From an uncultured Bacteroidales bacterium (lineage in GTDB: Bacteria; Bacteroidota; Bacteroidia; Bacteroidales; UBA932): a stretch of 20,227 nucleotides of DNA. The stretch spans positions 1-20,227 of the forward strand of contig CAMOKK010000008.1 in the NCBI GenBank assembly GCA_946617545.1. The letters are read 5' to 3'. Shown in pieces: positions 1 to 7,318 of the stretch (positions are counted from its first letter, which is position 1; each line of letters begins with the position of its first letter). The notes under the pieces are model-generated. The model saw nothing but the letters and a program-made list of their open reading frames with translations, did not search any database and had not been told where the DNA came from. The translations under genes were made by a program, and so were the position numbers.

Positions 1-1133
1 AGGGGCTTGCCCAGGAGCAGGCCCAGGAAAATACCCAGCCCCACGCTGCCCAGCGCGGGGTCTATGCCCTTGAATACGTTGAAATAAGACAGGTCCGTAA
101 TTTCCACGCCGGCATTGGCCAGGGCGAAGATGGGCATGATGGCAAAGTTTACGATGGGGTTGAGCTTGTGCTCCAGCCGGTAAGACGGCGGGATGGTCTT
201 CTTGGTAAGGCTGCTCAGGCGGCGCAGGTGATAGCGCTGCGGGCCGTTGGGGAAGTCTTCCGCGGTCTGGACCTGCTCGGATTCCAAGAGTCCGTCATAG
301 AGGATTTTGGCCCGGCGGTGGAACTTGGCCTTGTTGTAACGGGCCTCCATGGGAATGAGAAGGGCCATCACCACGCCCGTCATGGTGGCGTGGATGCCGC
401 TGTAATAGAAGAGGAACCATACCAGGATGGCCGGCACCATGTAGAAGCCTATCCGCTTCTCTCCCAGGCGCTTGACCATGGCCACGAACAAAATCACCAC
501 CAAGGCTATCCCCAGCAGGGGCAGGTTGATGGTGCCGCCATAGAAGAGGGCCACCACCAGGATGGCGATGAGGTCGTCCGCGATGGCCAGAGCCGTAAGG
601 AACACCTTCAGCGAAATGGGAACCTTGTCTCCCAGGATGGAGAGGATGCCCACCGCAAAGGCAATGTCCGTGGCGGTGGGGATGCCCCAGCCGGAAGACG
701 CCAGCGTTCCGTGGTTCACCAGGGTGTAAATGAGGGCCGGCATCACAACGCCGCCAAAGGCGGCAATCACCGGCAGGATGGCCTTCTTGAAGGAAGAAAG
801 TTCTCCACACACCATTTCCCGCTTGATTTCCAGGCCCACGGTGAAGAAGAAAATCACCATGAGGATGTCGTTGATGAACTTCTCCATGGTCATGCCCTTG
901 GGGAACACCCAGTCCACCTGACCGCCGGGAGAGGCTATGTGCATGGTGAACTCCGTGTGCAGGAAACTGTGGTAAATCTCTTTGGTAAACGGCAGGTTGG
1001 CCAGCAGCATGGCAATGGCCACGCAGCCCAGCAGGATGACGCCGTTGGCCCAGGGCTGCTTGCGGAAGCTGTCCTGGGAAATCTTGAAACTGTGGACCTC
1101 TTTGTTCCACCAGTAAATGGGAATCAGTGCCAT
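1..1133 (-). CDS. nhaA: Na+/H+ antiporter NhaA (3' end cut by window edge)
   Basis: Integral inner-membrane antiporter that expels Na+ in exchange for protons. About 377 codons are visible from an ATG at 1133, and the C-terminus lies beyond base 1. The translation begins MALIPIYWWNK and holds NhaA hallmarks: the FFTVGLEIKRE stretch, GWGIPTATDIAFA with the conserved Asp, and ALAIADDLIAI with the Asp pair that binds Na+ in the E. coli protein. Several hydrophobic membrane segments follow. The start codon shares one base with the ahcY stop (TAATG), so nhaA is probably translationally coupled as the downstream gene of ahcY. The reading frame is open throughout. Identification rests on family motifs and is firm; ion specificity is inferred from the family. 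Confidence 0.93.
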   Translation of the reverse strand, partial: MALIPIYWWNKEVHSFKISQDSFRKQPWANGVILLGCVAIAMLLANLPFTKEIYHSFLHTEFTMHIASPGGQVDWVFPKGMTMEKFINDILMVIFFFTVGLEIKREMVCGELSSFKKAILPVIAAFGGVVMPALIYTLVNHGTLASSGWGIPTATDIAFAVGILSILGDKVPISLKVFLTALAIADDLIAILVVALFYGGTINLPLLGIALVVILFVAMVKRLGEKRIGFYMVPAILVWFLFYYSGIHATMTGVVMALLIPMEARYNKAKFHRRAKILYDGLLESEQVQTAEDFPNGPQRYHLRRLSSLTKKTIPPSYRLEHKLNPIVNFAIMPIFALANAGVEITDLSYFNVFKGIDPALGSVGLGIFLGLLLGKP

Positions 1134-2371
1134 TATCCGTAAATATATTTTTCCTGTTCCGGGGTGAGGGTGTCTATCCGGATGCCCCAGTGGGCAAGTT
1201 TCCGGCGGGCCACCTCCTGGTCCACGGCCGCAGGCACATTGTTGAGTTTCTGCGTCAGTTTGCCTTTGTTGTCCACCAGGTACTTGGCGCTGAGCGCCTG
1301 GATGGCGAAGGACATGTCCATAATCTCTGCGGGATGGCCGTCTCCGGCCGCCAGGTTCACCAATCGGCCTTCTGCCAGGATATAGATGGTTTTCCCGTTC
1401 TCCAGGGTATAGGCCTGGATATTGGCGCGGGCGGGCCGATGGGACACCGCCATGGCCTTGAGCTTGGCTACGGCCACCTCCACGTCAAAGTGGCCGGCGT
1501 TGCAGCAGATGGCCCCGTCCTTCATCTTGAGGAAATGTTCCGGGCCGATAACATCTTCGCAGCCGGTAACGGTGATGAAGAAATCTCCCAGGGGGGCGGC
1601 CTCGGCCATGGTCATCACCTTGAAGCCGTCCATCACGGCCTCCATGGCCTTGATGGGATTCACCTCCGTCACAATCACCTCGGCCCCCAGGCCCTTGGCC
1701 CGCATGGCCACGCCCTTGCCGCACCAGCCGTAACCGGCCACCACCACGTTCTTTCCGGCCACGATGAGGTTGGTGGTGCGGTTGATGCCGTCCCACACGC
1801 TCTGGCCCGTGCCGTAGCGGTTGTCAAACAGGTGTTTGCAGTCGGCGTCGTTCACCAGCATCATGGGGAACTGCAGGGCCCCGGCCGCATCCATGGCCTT
1901 GAGGCGCAGGATGCCGGTGGTGGTTTCTTCGCAGCCGCCAATCACGCCGGGTATGAGCTCCGGAAACTCCTTGTGCAGGGTGGTTACCAGGTCTCCCCCG
2001 TCGTCGATGATGATGTTGGGACCCACTTCCAGGACCTTTCTGATATCGTCGAAGTATTCCTGCTCGGTGCAGCCGTGGATGGCAAACACATTGAGGCCCT
2101 CATGCACCAGGGCGGCAGCCACGTCGTCCTGGGTGCTCAGCGGATTGGAACCGGTGATGTACATATCGGCCCCTCCGGCTTTGAGAACCTCGCAGAGATG
2201 GGCCGTCTTGGCCTCCAAATGTACGCTCAGAGCCACCTTGAGGCCCTTGAAAGGCTGCGTTTTCTCAAACTCCGTCTGAATGCCGTCCAGAAGGGGCATG
2301 TGGGAGCGCACCCAGCCAAGCTTGAGCTCTCCGCTTTCCCACAGGTTTATGTCTTTAATATGACTGGCCAT
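1133..2371 (-). CDS. ahcY: S-adenosylhomocysteine hydrolase, short form
   Basis: Cytosolic NAD-dependent enzyme that splits S-adenosylhomocysteine into adenosine and homocysteine, removing the product inhibitor of methyltransferases. The 412-residue protein shows the N-terminal substrate domain (GSNPLSTQDDVAAAL, near residues 74-88), the CEETTTG motif near 147-153, and the NAD-binding GYGWCGKG loop near 213-220. It is shorter than the roughly 430-475 residues usual in many bacteria. The C-terminus ends LTPEQEKYIYG instead of the KPDHYRY tail, which resembles the archaeal/Thermotoga-type short enzymes. I chose MASHIKD as the start because the longer reading frame adds an unconserved Cys/Gly-rich leader and would place the TAAATTTG promoter box inside the gene. 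The stop overlaps the nhaA start. Confidence 0.95.
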   Translation of the reverse strand: MASHIKDINLWESGELKLGWVRSHMPLLDGIQTEFEKTQPFKGLKVALSVHLEAKTAHLCEVLKAGGADMYITGSNPLSTQDDVAAALVHEGLNVFAIHGCTEQEYFDDIRKVLEVGPNIIIDDGGDLVTTLHKEFPELIPGVIGGCEETTTGILRLKAMDAAGALQFPMMLVNDADCKHLFDNRYGTGQSVWDGINRTTNLIVAGKNVVVAGYGWCGKGVAMRAKGLGAEVIVTEVNPIKAMEAVMDGFKVMTMAEAAPLGDFFITVTGCEDVIGPEHFLKMKDGAICCNAGHFDVEVAVAKLKAMAVSHRPARANIQAYTLENGKTIYILAEGRLVNLAAGDGHPAEIMDMSFAIQALSAKYLVDNKGKLTQKLNNVPAAVDQEVARRKLAHWGIRIDTLTPEQEKYIYG

Positions 2372-2392
2372 AGCGCAAACTATAATAGTCTG

Positions 2393-2400
2393 CAAATTTA
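2393..2400 (-). promoter_or_regulatory. Bacteroidota -7 box for ahcY
   Basis: The minus strand reads TAAATTTG, a match to the TAnnTTTG -7 consensus of the Bacteroidota primary sigma factor. It would place the transcript start about 17 nt before the ATG at 2371. I found no TTTG -33 box at the usual spacing (the nearest leaves 29 nt), so the call rests on the -7 box alone. Confidence 0.45.
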
Positions 2401-2445
2401 GCAAAAACCCGCCACATTCCCTAATGCCACAAAATAACCCAAAAC

Positions 2446-2558
2446 ACCTTGACAACTAACTCGCTCTCCCACAGTCACTTATATAACATTTCTCGTTCAA
2501 AAATCGAACGAGAAATGTACTACAAGTCTATGAGAATCAGCAAGTTAACTGTCAAGGT
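2446..2558 (-). repeat. 113-nt gapless imperfect inverted repeat (long hairpin)
   Basis: Two 53-nt arms (2446-2498 and 2506-2558) face each other across a 7-nt loop with no gap needed. The inner 13 bp are perfect (acatttctcgttc with its complement), the outer 15 bp match at 13 positions and the middle 25 at 13. All six transition-type mismatches become G-U pairs in a minus-strand transcript, which raises pairing to 45 of 53. It starts 2 nt after the M24 peptidase stop and fills the gap to ahcY, so it would sit in a transcript reading from the peptidase. It could be an unusual terminator or processing structure, or a MITE-like palindrome. I see no target duplication and no T-run. Confidence 0.75.
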
Positions 2559-2560
2559 AT

Positions 2561-3958
2561 TTAACGGGCCATGGCGGCTTCCACCTCGTCCGGGCTGGCG
2601 GGAAGGCGGCGGGGACCCAGGCGGCGGGCGCCATCGGCCGTTACCAAGACGTCATCCTCTATGCGGATGCCGCCAAAGTCGTAGTAACTTTCCAGCTTGG
2701 CGTAGTTCACAAAGTCGTAGCCCAGGCCTTCCTTCTTGAACTTTTCTATGAGGGCCGGGATAAAGTAGATGCCGGGCTCGTCCGTAATCACGTGGCCGGG
2801 GACCAGGCGGCGGGCCATACGCAGGGAACGCAGGCCCAGCTGGGTGGCGCGGGTCTGGTCGGGGTCGTAACCCACCAGGTTTTCTCCCAGGTCTTCCATG
2901 TCGTGTACGTCCAAGCCCATATTGTGGCCCAGGCCGTGCGGCTGGAACAGGCCGGCAATGCCCTTAGCCACCATCTCGTCCAAGTCTCCCTTCACAAGGC
3001 CCAGGGCCTGGAGGCCCTCCAGCATCTTGCGGGCCGTGGCCAGATGCACCTCCCGGTAGGTGATACCGGGCCGCGTGAGGCTAAAGGCCAGTTCGTTGCA
3101 GTCGTACACAATCTGGTAAATTTCCCGCTGCTTGGCGGTAAATTTGCCGGAAGTGGGATAGGTGCGGGTGAAGTCCGAGGCATAGTGCTCATTACTCTCC
3201 ACACCGGCGTCTATCACCATCAGTTTTCCGGGCTCAATCACTGCGGCATGTCCGTGATTATGAAGCGTTTCCCCGTGCTGGGTAAGAATGGTGGGGAAGG
3301 ATACGCCCCAGCCCCCCGCCAGCGCTACGCCCTCCATTTTGCCCACAATCTCCTGCTCCACCAGGCCGATGGCAATGGAATCGCGTGCCACGGAGTGCAT
3401 CTCGTATCCCAGGGCGCAGGCGGCGTCAATAGCCTCTATCTCTATGTCCTCTTTGATAAGACGCATGGAAATGACCGCCTTCACCAGCGCCTCGGACGCC
3501 TCCTTCCCCGTCTGCTGACAGCCCAGCAGTTCCATGAGTTTGAGGGTATTGTAATAGCGGGACGGCGGCAGGAAATGAATCTTCCGGGCCGATTTGCGGG
3601 CCAGTGCAATCGCCTGCCCCAGCGCCCCGTAGGGAGCCGTATGGGCGATGCCCACGGCATCGGCCTTGGAGCGGACCGACGGTTGCGGCCCCATCCAGAT
3701 GATGTCGTCAATTTCCACATCATCGGCAAAAAGAGTCTCGCTGCCGGAGTCGATATCCAGGATGGCGGCCATCAGGGGTTCGTCCAGGCCCATAAAATAA
3801 AGCCAGGAGCTGTCCTGACGCCATTTATAACAGTTGTCCTTGTACTGTGCCGGCGCCTCGGCGTTTCCTACAAACAGGATAAGGCCGGTCTGCCCGGCTT
3901 CTTTCATTTTGGCCAGGAGGGTCCGGCGGCGGCGGATATATACGTCTTTTGAAAACAT
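2561..3958 (-). CDS. pepP: M24B aminopeptidase P-type (Xaa-Pro aminopeptidase)
   Basis: Metallopeptidase expected to remove the N-terminal residue from peptides with proline in second position. The 465 residues divide into the AMP_N domain (about 1-150) and a pita-bread catalytic domain (about 170-445). All five dimetal ligands are visible: D250 in VIDAGVE, D262 in ASDFTRTYP, H345 in HGLGHNMGLDVHD, E394 in TDEPGIYF and E434 in GIRIEDDVLV. No signal peptide is seen, so it is cytosolic. Length is normal for bacterial PepP-like proteins. The ATG at 3958 lies about 20 nt below a TATCTTTG promoter box, and the gene is divergent from the DUF456 gene 47 bp away. The fold and metal site are firm; the exact dipeptide preference is inferred. 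Confidence 0.93.
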   Translation of the reverse strand: MFSKDVYIRRRRTLLAKMKEAGQTGLILFVGNAEAPAQYKDNCYKWRQDSSWLYFMGLDEPLMAAILDIDSGSETLFADDVEIDDIIWMGPQPSVRSKADAVGIAHTAPYGALGQAIALARKSARKIHFLPPSRYYNTLKLMELLGCQQTGKEASEALVKAVISMRLIKEDIEIEAIDAACALGYEMHSVARDSIAIGLVEQEIVGKMEGVALAGGWGVSFPTILTQHGETLHNHGHAAVIEPGKLMVIDAGVESNEHYASDFTRTYPTSGKFTAKQREIYQIVYDCNELAFSLTRPGITYREVHLATARKMLEGLQALGLVKGDLDEMVAKGIAGLFQPHGLGHNMGLDVHDMEDLGENLVGYDPDQTRATQLGLRSLRMARRLVPGHVITDEPGIYFIPALIEKFKKEGLGYDFVNYAKLESYYDFGGIRIEDDVLVTADGARRLGPRRLPASPDEVEAAMAR

Positions 3959-3980
3959 TATGGTATGGCTTTTGTTTCCT

Positions 3981-3988
3981 CAAAGATA
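3981..3988 (-). promoter_or_regulatory. -7 promoter box for the M24B peptidase
   Basis: The minus strand reads TATCTTTG, matching TAnnTTTG. A TTTC lies 20 nt upstream in the -33 position, one base from the TTTG consensus. The predicted leader is under 20 nt. The box lies within the 47-bp divergent gap shared with the DUF456 gene; I could not find an equally good plus-strand box. Confidence 0.55.
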
Positions 3989-4005
3989 AACAAATTTTTT
4001 GTAGC

Positions 4006-4500
4006 ATGGAAACTTTTGTGGCCATCGTCGCCATCATCCTGGGCGTACTTGGAATCATCGGCTCCGTTGCTCCAGCCCTGCCCGGCCCACCCCTGGGCTG
4101 GGTGGGCCTGCTGTGCCTGTATATCTGGGGAAGCGGCACCAACGGGGCCGGAGAGCCCATGAGCACCACCTTCCTCCTGGTCTGGCTGGGAATCGTGATT
4201 GTGGTGAGCGTGCTGGACTATATTGTACCGGCCTGGTTCACCAAACTCACGGGCGGGAGCAAATACGGCAGCTGGGGGGCCATGATCGGCCTGTTCGTCG
4301 GGCTCATCCTTCCCCCCTTGGGCATGATTCTGGGCTCGCTTCTGGGAGCGCTCGTAGGAGAGCTGGTCTTTGCGCAGATGCCCCCGGAGAAATCTGTGAA
4401 ATCGGCCTTGGGCGCCTTCCTGGGCTTTATGTTCGGAACCGGCATCAAGCTCATTTGCAGTGCCGTGATGCTGTTCTACATTATCATTTACGCATTTTAG
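4006..4500 (+). CDS. DUF456 family membrane protein
   Basis: A 164-residue hydrophobic protein of the DUF456 family, whose function is unknown. It starts METFVAIVAIILGVLGIIG, and the Gly-rich membrane hairpins include PALPGPPLGWVG near residues 23-34, then GSKYGSWGAMIGLFVG and PPLGMILGSLLGALVGEL in the middle, the characteristic part of the family. Four or so membrane spans are likely. I took the ATG at 4006 over the frame's earlier ATG at 3949 because the extra 19 residues are unconserved and overlap the divergent peptidase start. It ends 3 nt from the convergent guaA stop, so the two transcripts must overlap or terminate within coding sequence. No role can be assigned. Confidence 0.85.
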   Translation: METFVAIVAIILGVLGIIGSVAPALPGPPLGWVGLLCLYIWGSGTNGAGEPMSTTFLLVWLGIVIVVSVLDYIVPAWFTKLTGGSKYGSWGAMIGLFVGLILPPLGMILGSLLGALVGELVFAQMPPEKSVKSALGAFLGFMFGTGIKLICSAVMLFYIIIYAF

Positions 4501-4503
4501 CGC

Positions 4504-5487
4504 CTATTCCCACTCGATGGTGCCGGTGGGCTTGGGGGTGAGGTCGTAGAGGACGCGGTTCACGCCTGGCACTTCCGTCACAATACGCTGCGTGATGTGG
4601 TGCAGCAGGGCGTAGGGGATTTCCTCGACGGTGGCGGTCATGGCGTCGCGGGTGTTCACGGCACGGATAATCACCGGCCAGTCCCAGCTGCGCTTGTCGT
4701 TCTTCACACCCGTGGACTTGTAGTCCGGAACAATGGTGAAATACTGCCACACCTTGCCTGCCAGGCCGTTTTTCTCGAATTCCTCGCGCAGGATGGCGTC
4801 ACTCTCGCGAAGCGCCTCCAGGCGGTCACGGGTGATGGCGCCGGTGCAGCGCACACCTAGCCCGGGGCCCGGGAAGGGCTGACGGAACACCATGCTGTCC
4901 GGCAGGCCCAGTTCCTTGCCCACCATGCGCACCTCGTCCTTGAACAGGAACTTGACGGGTTCCACCAATTCAAACTGCAGGTCTTCGGGAAGGCCGCCCA
5001 CGTTGTGGTGGGACTTCACAGGGCCGGATTCCAGGATGTCGGGATAGATGGTTCCCTGCGCCAGGAAACTGATGCCGGAAAGTTTGCGGGCCTCTTCCTC
5101 GAACACGCGGATAAATTCTGCGCCGATGATTTTGCGTTTCTGCTCAGGGTCGGCCACGCCGGCCAGTTTATCCAGGAAACGGTCTACGGCATCCACATAC
5201 ACCAGGTTGGCCTTGAGCTGGTCACGAAACACGCGGACCACCTGCTCGGGCTCTCCCTTGCGCAGCAGGCCGTGGTTCACATGCACGGCAACCAGCTGCT
5301 GCCCCACTGCCTTGATGAGCAGGGCGGCCACCACCGACGAGTCTACACCGCCGGAAAGGGCCAGCAGGACCTTTTTGTCACCAATCTGAGCCTTCAGCTC
5401 CTCAACTTGTTCCTGAATGAATTTCTGCGCCAGGGCGGGCGTAGTGATGCGCTCCATATCGGCGGGGCGGACATTGTTTGTACTCAT
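4504..5487 (-). CDS. guaA: GMP synthase ATP-pyrophosphatase subunit lacking the glutaminase domain
   Basis: Converts XMP to GMP using ATP and ammonia. The 327-residue protein holds only the C-terminal half of a usual bacterial GuaA (about 510-525 residues): the PP-loop SGGVDSS at residues 45-51, the QGTIYPDILES region, RQPFPGPGLGVR, and the dimerisation domain ending TPKPTGTIEWE. The N-terminal class-I amidotransferase domain is absent, and no separate one is encoded here, so it must use free ammonia or a partner encoded elsewhere, as archaeal two-subunit enzymes do. MSTNN at 5487 is preferred: it leaves 7 nt after the guaB stop, whereas the upstream MPKKH start would overlap guaB by 32 nt. 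Last gene of the apt-guaB-guaA unit. Confidence 0.9.
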   Translation of the reverse strand: MSTNNVRPADMERITTPALAQKFIQEQVEELKAQIGDKKVLLALSGGVDSSVVAALLIKAVGQQLVAVHVNHGLLRKGEPEQVVRVFRDQLKANLVYVDAVDRFLDKLAGVADPEQKRKIIGAEFIRVFEEEARKLSGISFLAQGTIYPDILESGPVKSHHNVGGLPEDLQFELVEPVKFLFKDEVRMVGKELGLPDSMVFRQPFPGPGLGVRCTGAITRDRLEALRESDAILREEFEKNGLAGKVWQYFTIVPDYKSTGVKNDKRSWDWPVIIRAVNTRDAMTATVEEIPYALLHHITQRIVTEVPGVNRVLYDLTPKPTGTIEWE

Positions 5488-5494
5488 AAGTTCG

Positions 5495-6574
5495 TTATTT
5501 GTTATAATTCGGTGCTTTTTTGGCAATGGTCACATCGTGCGGGTGGTTTTCCTGCACGGTGGCGGGGCTAATCTTGATGAAACGGGCGCTGTGAAGGGCC
5601 GAGAGGTCGGCGGCGCCGCAGTAGCCCATGCCGGATCGGAGACCACCTTCCAGCTGGTACAGGACATCGGCCACGGGGCCTTTGTAGGCCACGCGGGCCA
5701 CCACGCCCTCGGGCACCAGCTTCTTGACGTCTTTCTGGAAGTAACGGTCGGCGCTGCCAGCCTCCATGGCGTCGATGGAACCCATGCCGCGGTAGCCTTT
5801 CATCTTTACGCCGTCCACTTCCACCACCTCGCCGGGGGCTTCGTCCGTACCGGCGAACATGCTGCCGCACATGACGCAGTGGGCGCCGGCGGCCAGGGCC
5901 TTCACCACGTCACCGGAGTAACGGAGACCGCCGTCGGCAATCACGGGAACGCTTTCTCCCGCCACGGAGGCCACGGCGGCGATGGCGGTGAGCTGGGGCA
6001 CGCCCACACCGGCCACAATGCGCGTGGTGCAGATGGAGCCGGGGCCGATACCCACCTTAAGCCCGTCCGCACCGGCGGCAATAAGGTCGCGGGCGGCCTC
6101 GGAGGTGGCAATGTTGCCCACTACCACGTCCAGTTCCGGGAAGGCGGCCTTGATGGCCTTCAAGGTGTCTATAACACCCTTGGAATGCCCGTGGGCAGAA
6201 TCCAGCACCACGGCGTCCACGCCGGCGGCCACCAGGGCCTTCACGCGGTCCGGGGCGTCGGCCGTGATGCCCACGCCGGCAGCCACGCGGGCGCCGCCGT
6301 CGGCCTTTACCCGGGCCACCTGGGCGGCCTGCGCCTCGATGCTCATGTTCTTATGGATGACGCCGATTCCTCCGGCCTGAGCCATGGCCAGCGCCATGGG
6401 GGCTTCCGTCACCGTGTCCATGGCGGCCGATGCGAAGGGGCAGCCCAGGTAGATGTGCTTGGAGAACCGGCCCCTCAGGGAGACTTCCCGGGGAAGGACC
6501 TGGGAATAGGCGGGAACCAGCAGGACGTCGTCAAAAGTGATTCCGTCCGCAACAATTCTGTCTTGGAGACTCAT
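5495..6574 (-). CDS. guaB: IMP dehydrogenase lacking CBS domains
   Basis: NAD-dependent enzyme that oxidises IMP to XMP, the first committed step to GMP. The 359 residues form an intact catalytic barrel: [12 protein letters not shown] near the N-terminus, the [11 protein letters not shown] loop with catalytic Cys182, [12 protein letters not shown] (211-222) and YRGMGS (261-266). The usual enzyme is about 490 residues because a CBS (Bateman) pair is inserted after the first helices. Here [14 protein letters not shown] runs straight into [10 protein letters not shown] near residues 90-98, so the pair is cleanly absent and nucleotide control through it should be lost. The ATG at 6574 shares a base with the apt stop (TAATG), and guaA follows after 7 nt, so the three genes are probably translated together. 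Confidence 0.95.
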   Translation of the reverse strand: MSLQDRIVADGITFDDVLLVPAYSQVLPREVSLRGRFSKHIYLGCPFASAAMDTVTEAPMALAMAQAGGIGVIHKNMSIEAQAAQVARVKADGGARVAAGVGITADAPDRVKALVAAGVDAVVLDSAHGHSKGVIDTLKAIKAAFPELDVVVGNIATSEAARDLIAAGADGLKVGIGPGSICTTRIVAGVGVPQLTAIAAVASVAGESVPVIADGGLRYSGDVVKALAAGAHCVMCGSMFAGTDEAPGEVVEVDGVKMKGYRGMGSIDAMEAGSADRYFQKDVKKLVPEGVVARVAYKGPVADVLYQLEGGLRSGMGYCGAADLSALHSARFIKISPATVQENHPHDVTIAKKAPNYNK

Positions 6575-7152
6575 TATTCGGATTCTTTTACGTGAATGAC
6601 GGACTTGACGGGGGCGATGTCTTCCAGGCGGGAGCGGCCGGGAAGGTCGTCAATCTCTACCAGGAACACAAAATCCTTCACCTTCACCTTGTAGCTTTTT
6701 CCGTCGATGAGTACGGTCTGGGCATTGAGGCCCAGGGCAAGGCCGCGGGCCGTACCGCCGGTAGCCAGGATGTCGTCGAAGAAGGTTATCTCGATGGTGT
6801 CTCCGGAGGGATGGGAGGCCGCCAGGTCCGACTTGCGGAAGTACACGTGGTCCGGGCCGTACTCCTTCATGATTTCCACCTGGATGAGGTCTCCCTCCCT
6901 GAAGGGAAGCTTGCCTTTCTTGCGCAGGGGAATCAGGTTCCTCACAATATTGTTCCCGTAAAGCATGCCGGCGCCGAACAGGAAACCGCGTGCCTCGGGG
7001 GCGGCCACATTGGGGGCGTCGCACAGGGCAGTGAGGTCGTCGCAGAGGTGCTGGAACAGCTCCTTGTCCTGAAGGAAGGGAATGATGTCCACAAAGTTGA
7101 CTCCCTTGATGGGGAAGTCCGGATAGAATTTGACGTACTTGCTGTAATCCAT
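6574..7152 (-). CDS. apt: Adenine phosphoribosyltransferase-type PRTase
   Basis: Salvage enzyme that joins adenine to PRPP to give AMP. The 192-residue protein follows the Apt layout: [16 protein letters not shown] near residues 12-27, the [11 protein letters not shown] loop, [20 protein letters not shown] and the PRPP-binding motif [12 protein letters not shown]. It is slightly longer than the typical 170-180 residues. The ATG at 7152 is chosen because the motif-containing part begins there; an in-frame extension upstream runs into a palindromic mobile element and is unlikely to be coding. The gene overlaps guaB by one base and lies 1 nt from one target duplication of that element, which separates it from the regulator gene upstream. 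Adenine as substrate is inferred from family similarity. Confidence 0.88.
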   Translation of the reverse strand: MDYSKYVKFYPDFPIKGVNFVDIIPFLQDKELFQHLCDDLTALCDAPNVAAPEARGFLFGAGMLYGNNIVRNLIPLRKKGKLPFREGDLIQVEIMKEYGPDHVYFRKSDLAASHPSGDTIEITFFDDILATGGTARGLALGLNAQTVLIDGKSYKVKVKDFVFLVEIDDLPGRSRLEDIAPVKSVIHVKESE

Positions 7153-7156
7153 ATTA

Positions 7157-7318
7157 GAGTCTGTTTTAAAATAATTCAATAAATTCTTTATGTTTCTTTT
7201 TGGTAAATTTTCCTCAAAAATTTTCACCCATAGGAACCCCTATGGCCAAAAATTTTCAAGAAAAATTTCCACAAAAATAAACTATAAATAAAAATATCAA
7301 TCATTTCAAAACAGACTC
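7157..7318. mobile_element. 162-bp MITE-like palindromic element with TTA target duplications
   Basis: The ends are GAGTCTGTTTT and its exact complement, and the whole element folds on itself around the perfect inner stem ccatagg-aacc-cctatgg (7228-7245). TTA occurs immediately outside both ends (7154-7156 and 7319-7321). It is very A+T-rich and carries no gene. GAG-starting ends with a 3-bp TNA duplication are typical of IS5-family elements of the IS1031 type, so a non-autonomous derivative is a reasonable inference. It sits exactly between the regulator stop codon, which one TTA supplies, and apt. No transposase is visible in the window. Confidence 0.75.
7272..7279 (-). promoter_or_regulatory. 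Possible -7 box inside the MITE, facing apt
   Basis: The minus strand reads TATTTTTG, matching TAnnTTTG, about 120 nt above the apt start. No clear TTTG is present at the -33 spacing, and matches are expected by chance in such A+T-rich sequence. If real, the element would give apt-guaB-guaA their own promoter. Confidence 0.2.

Noticed and set aside
1127..2401. A 424-codon open frame antisense to ahcY
   Set aside because: A shadow of the ahcY codons; no recognisable domain and no promoter on that strand.
2446..2558. Long hairpin as an IS end or MITE with target duplication
   Set aside because: No direct duplication was found at its borders and its ends do not resemble the 7157-7318 element, so I kept it as a hairpin of unknown origin.
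5488..5526. Longer GuaA start ([13 protein letters not shown])
   Set aside because: It would overlap guaB by 32 nt and adds no part of the missing glutaminase domain; MSTNN at 5487 fits operon spacing.
7153..7227. In-frame N-terminal extension of apt into the palindromic element
   Set aside because: The added residues come from MITE sequence, and Apt family similarity begins at the ATG at 7152.
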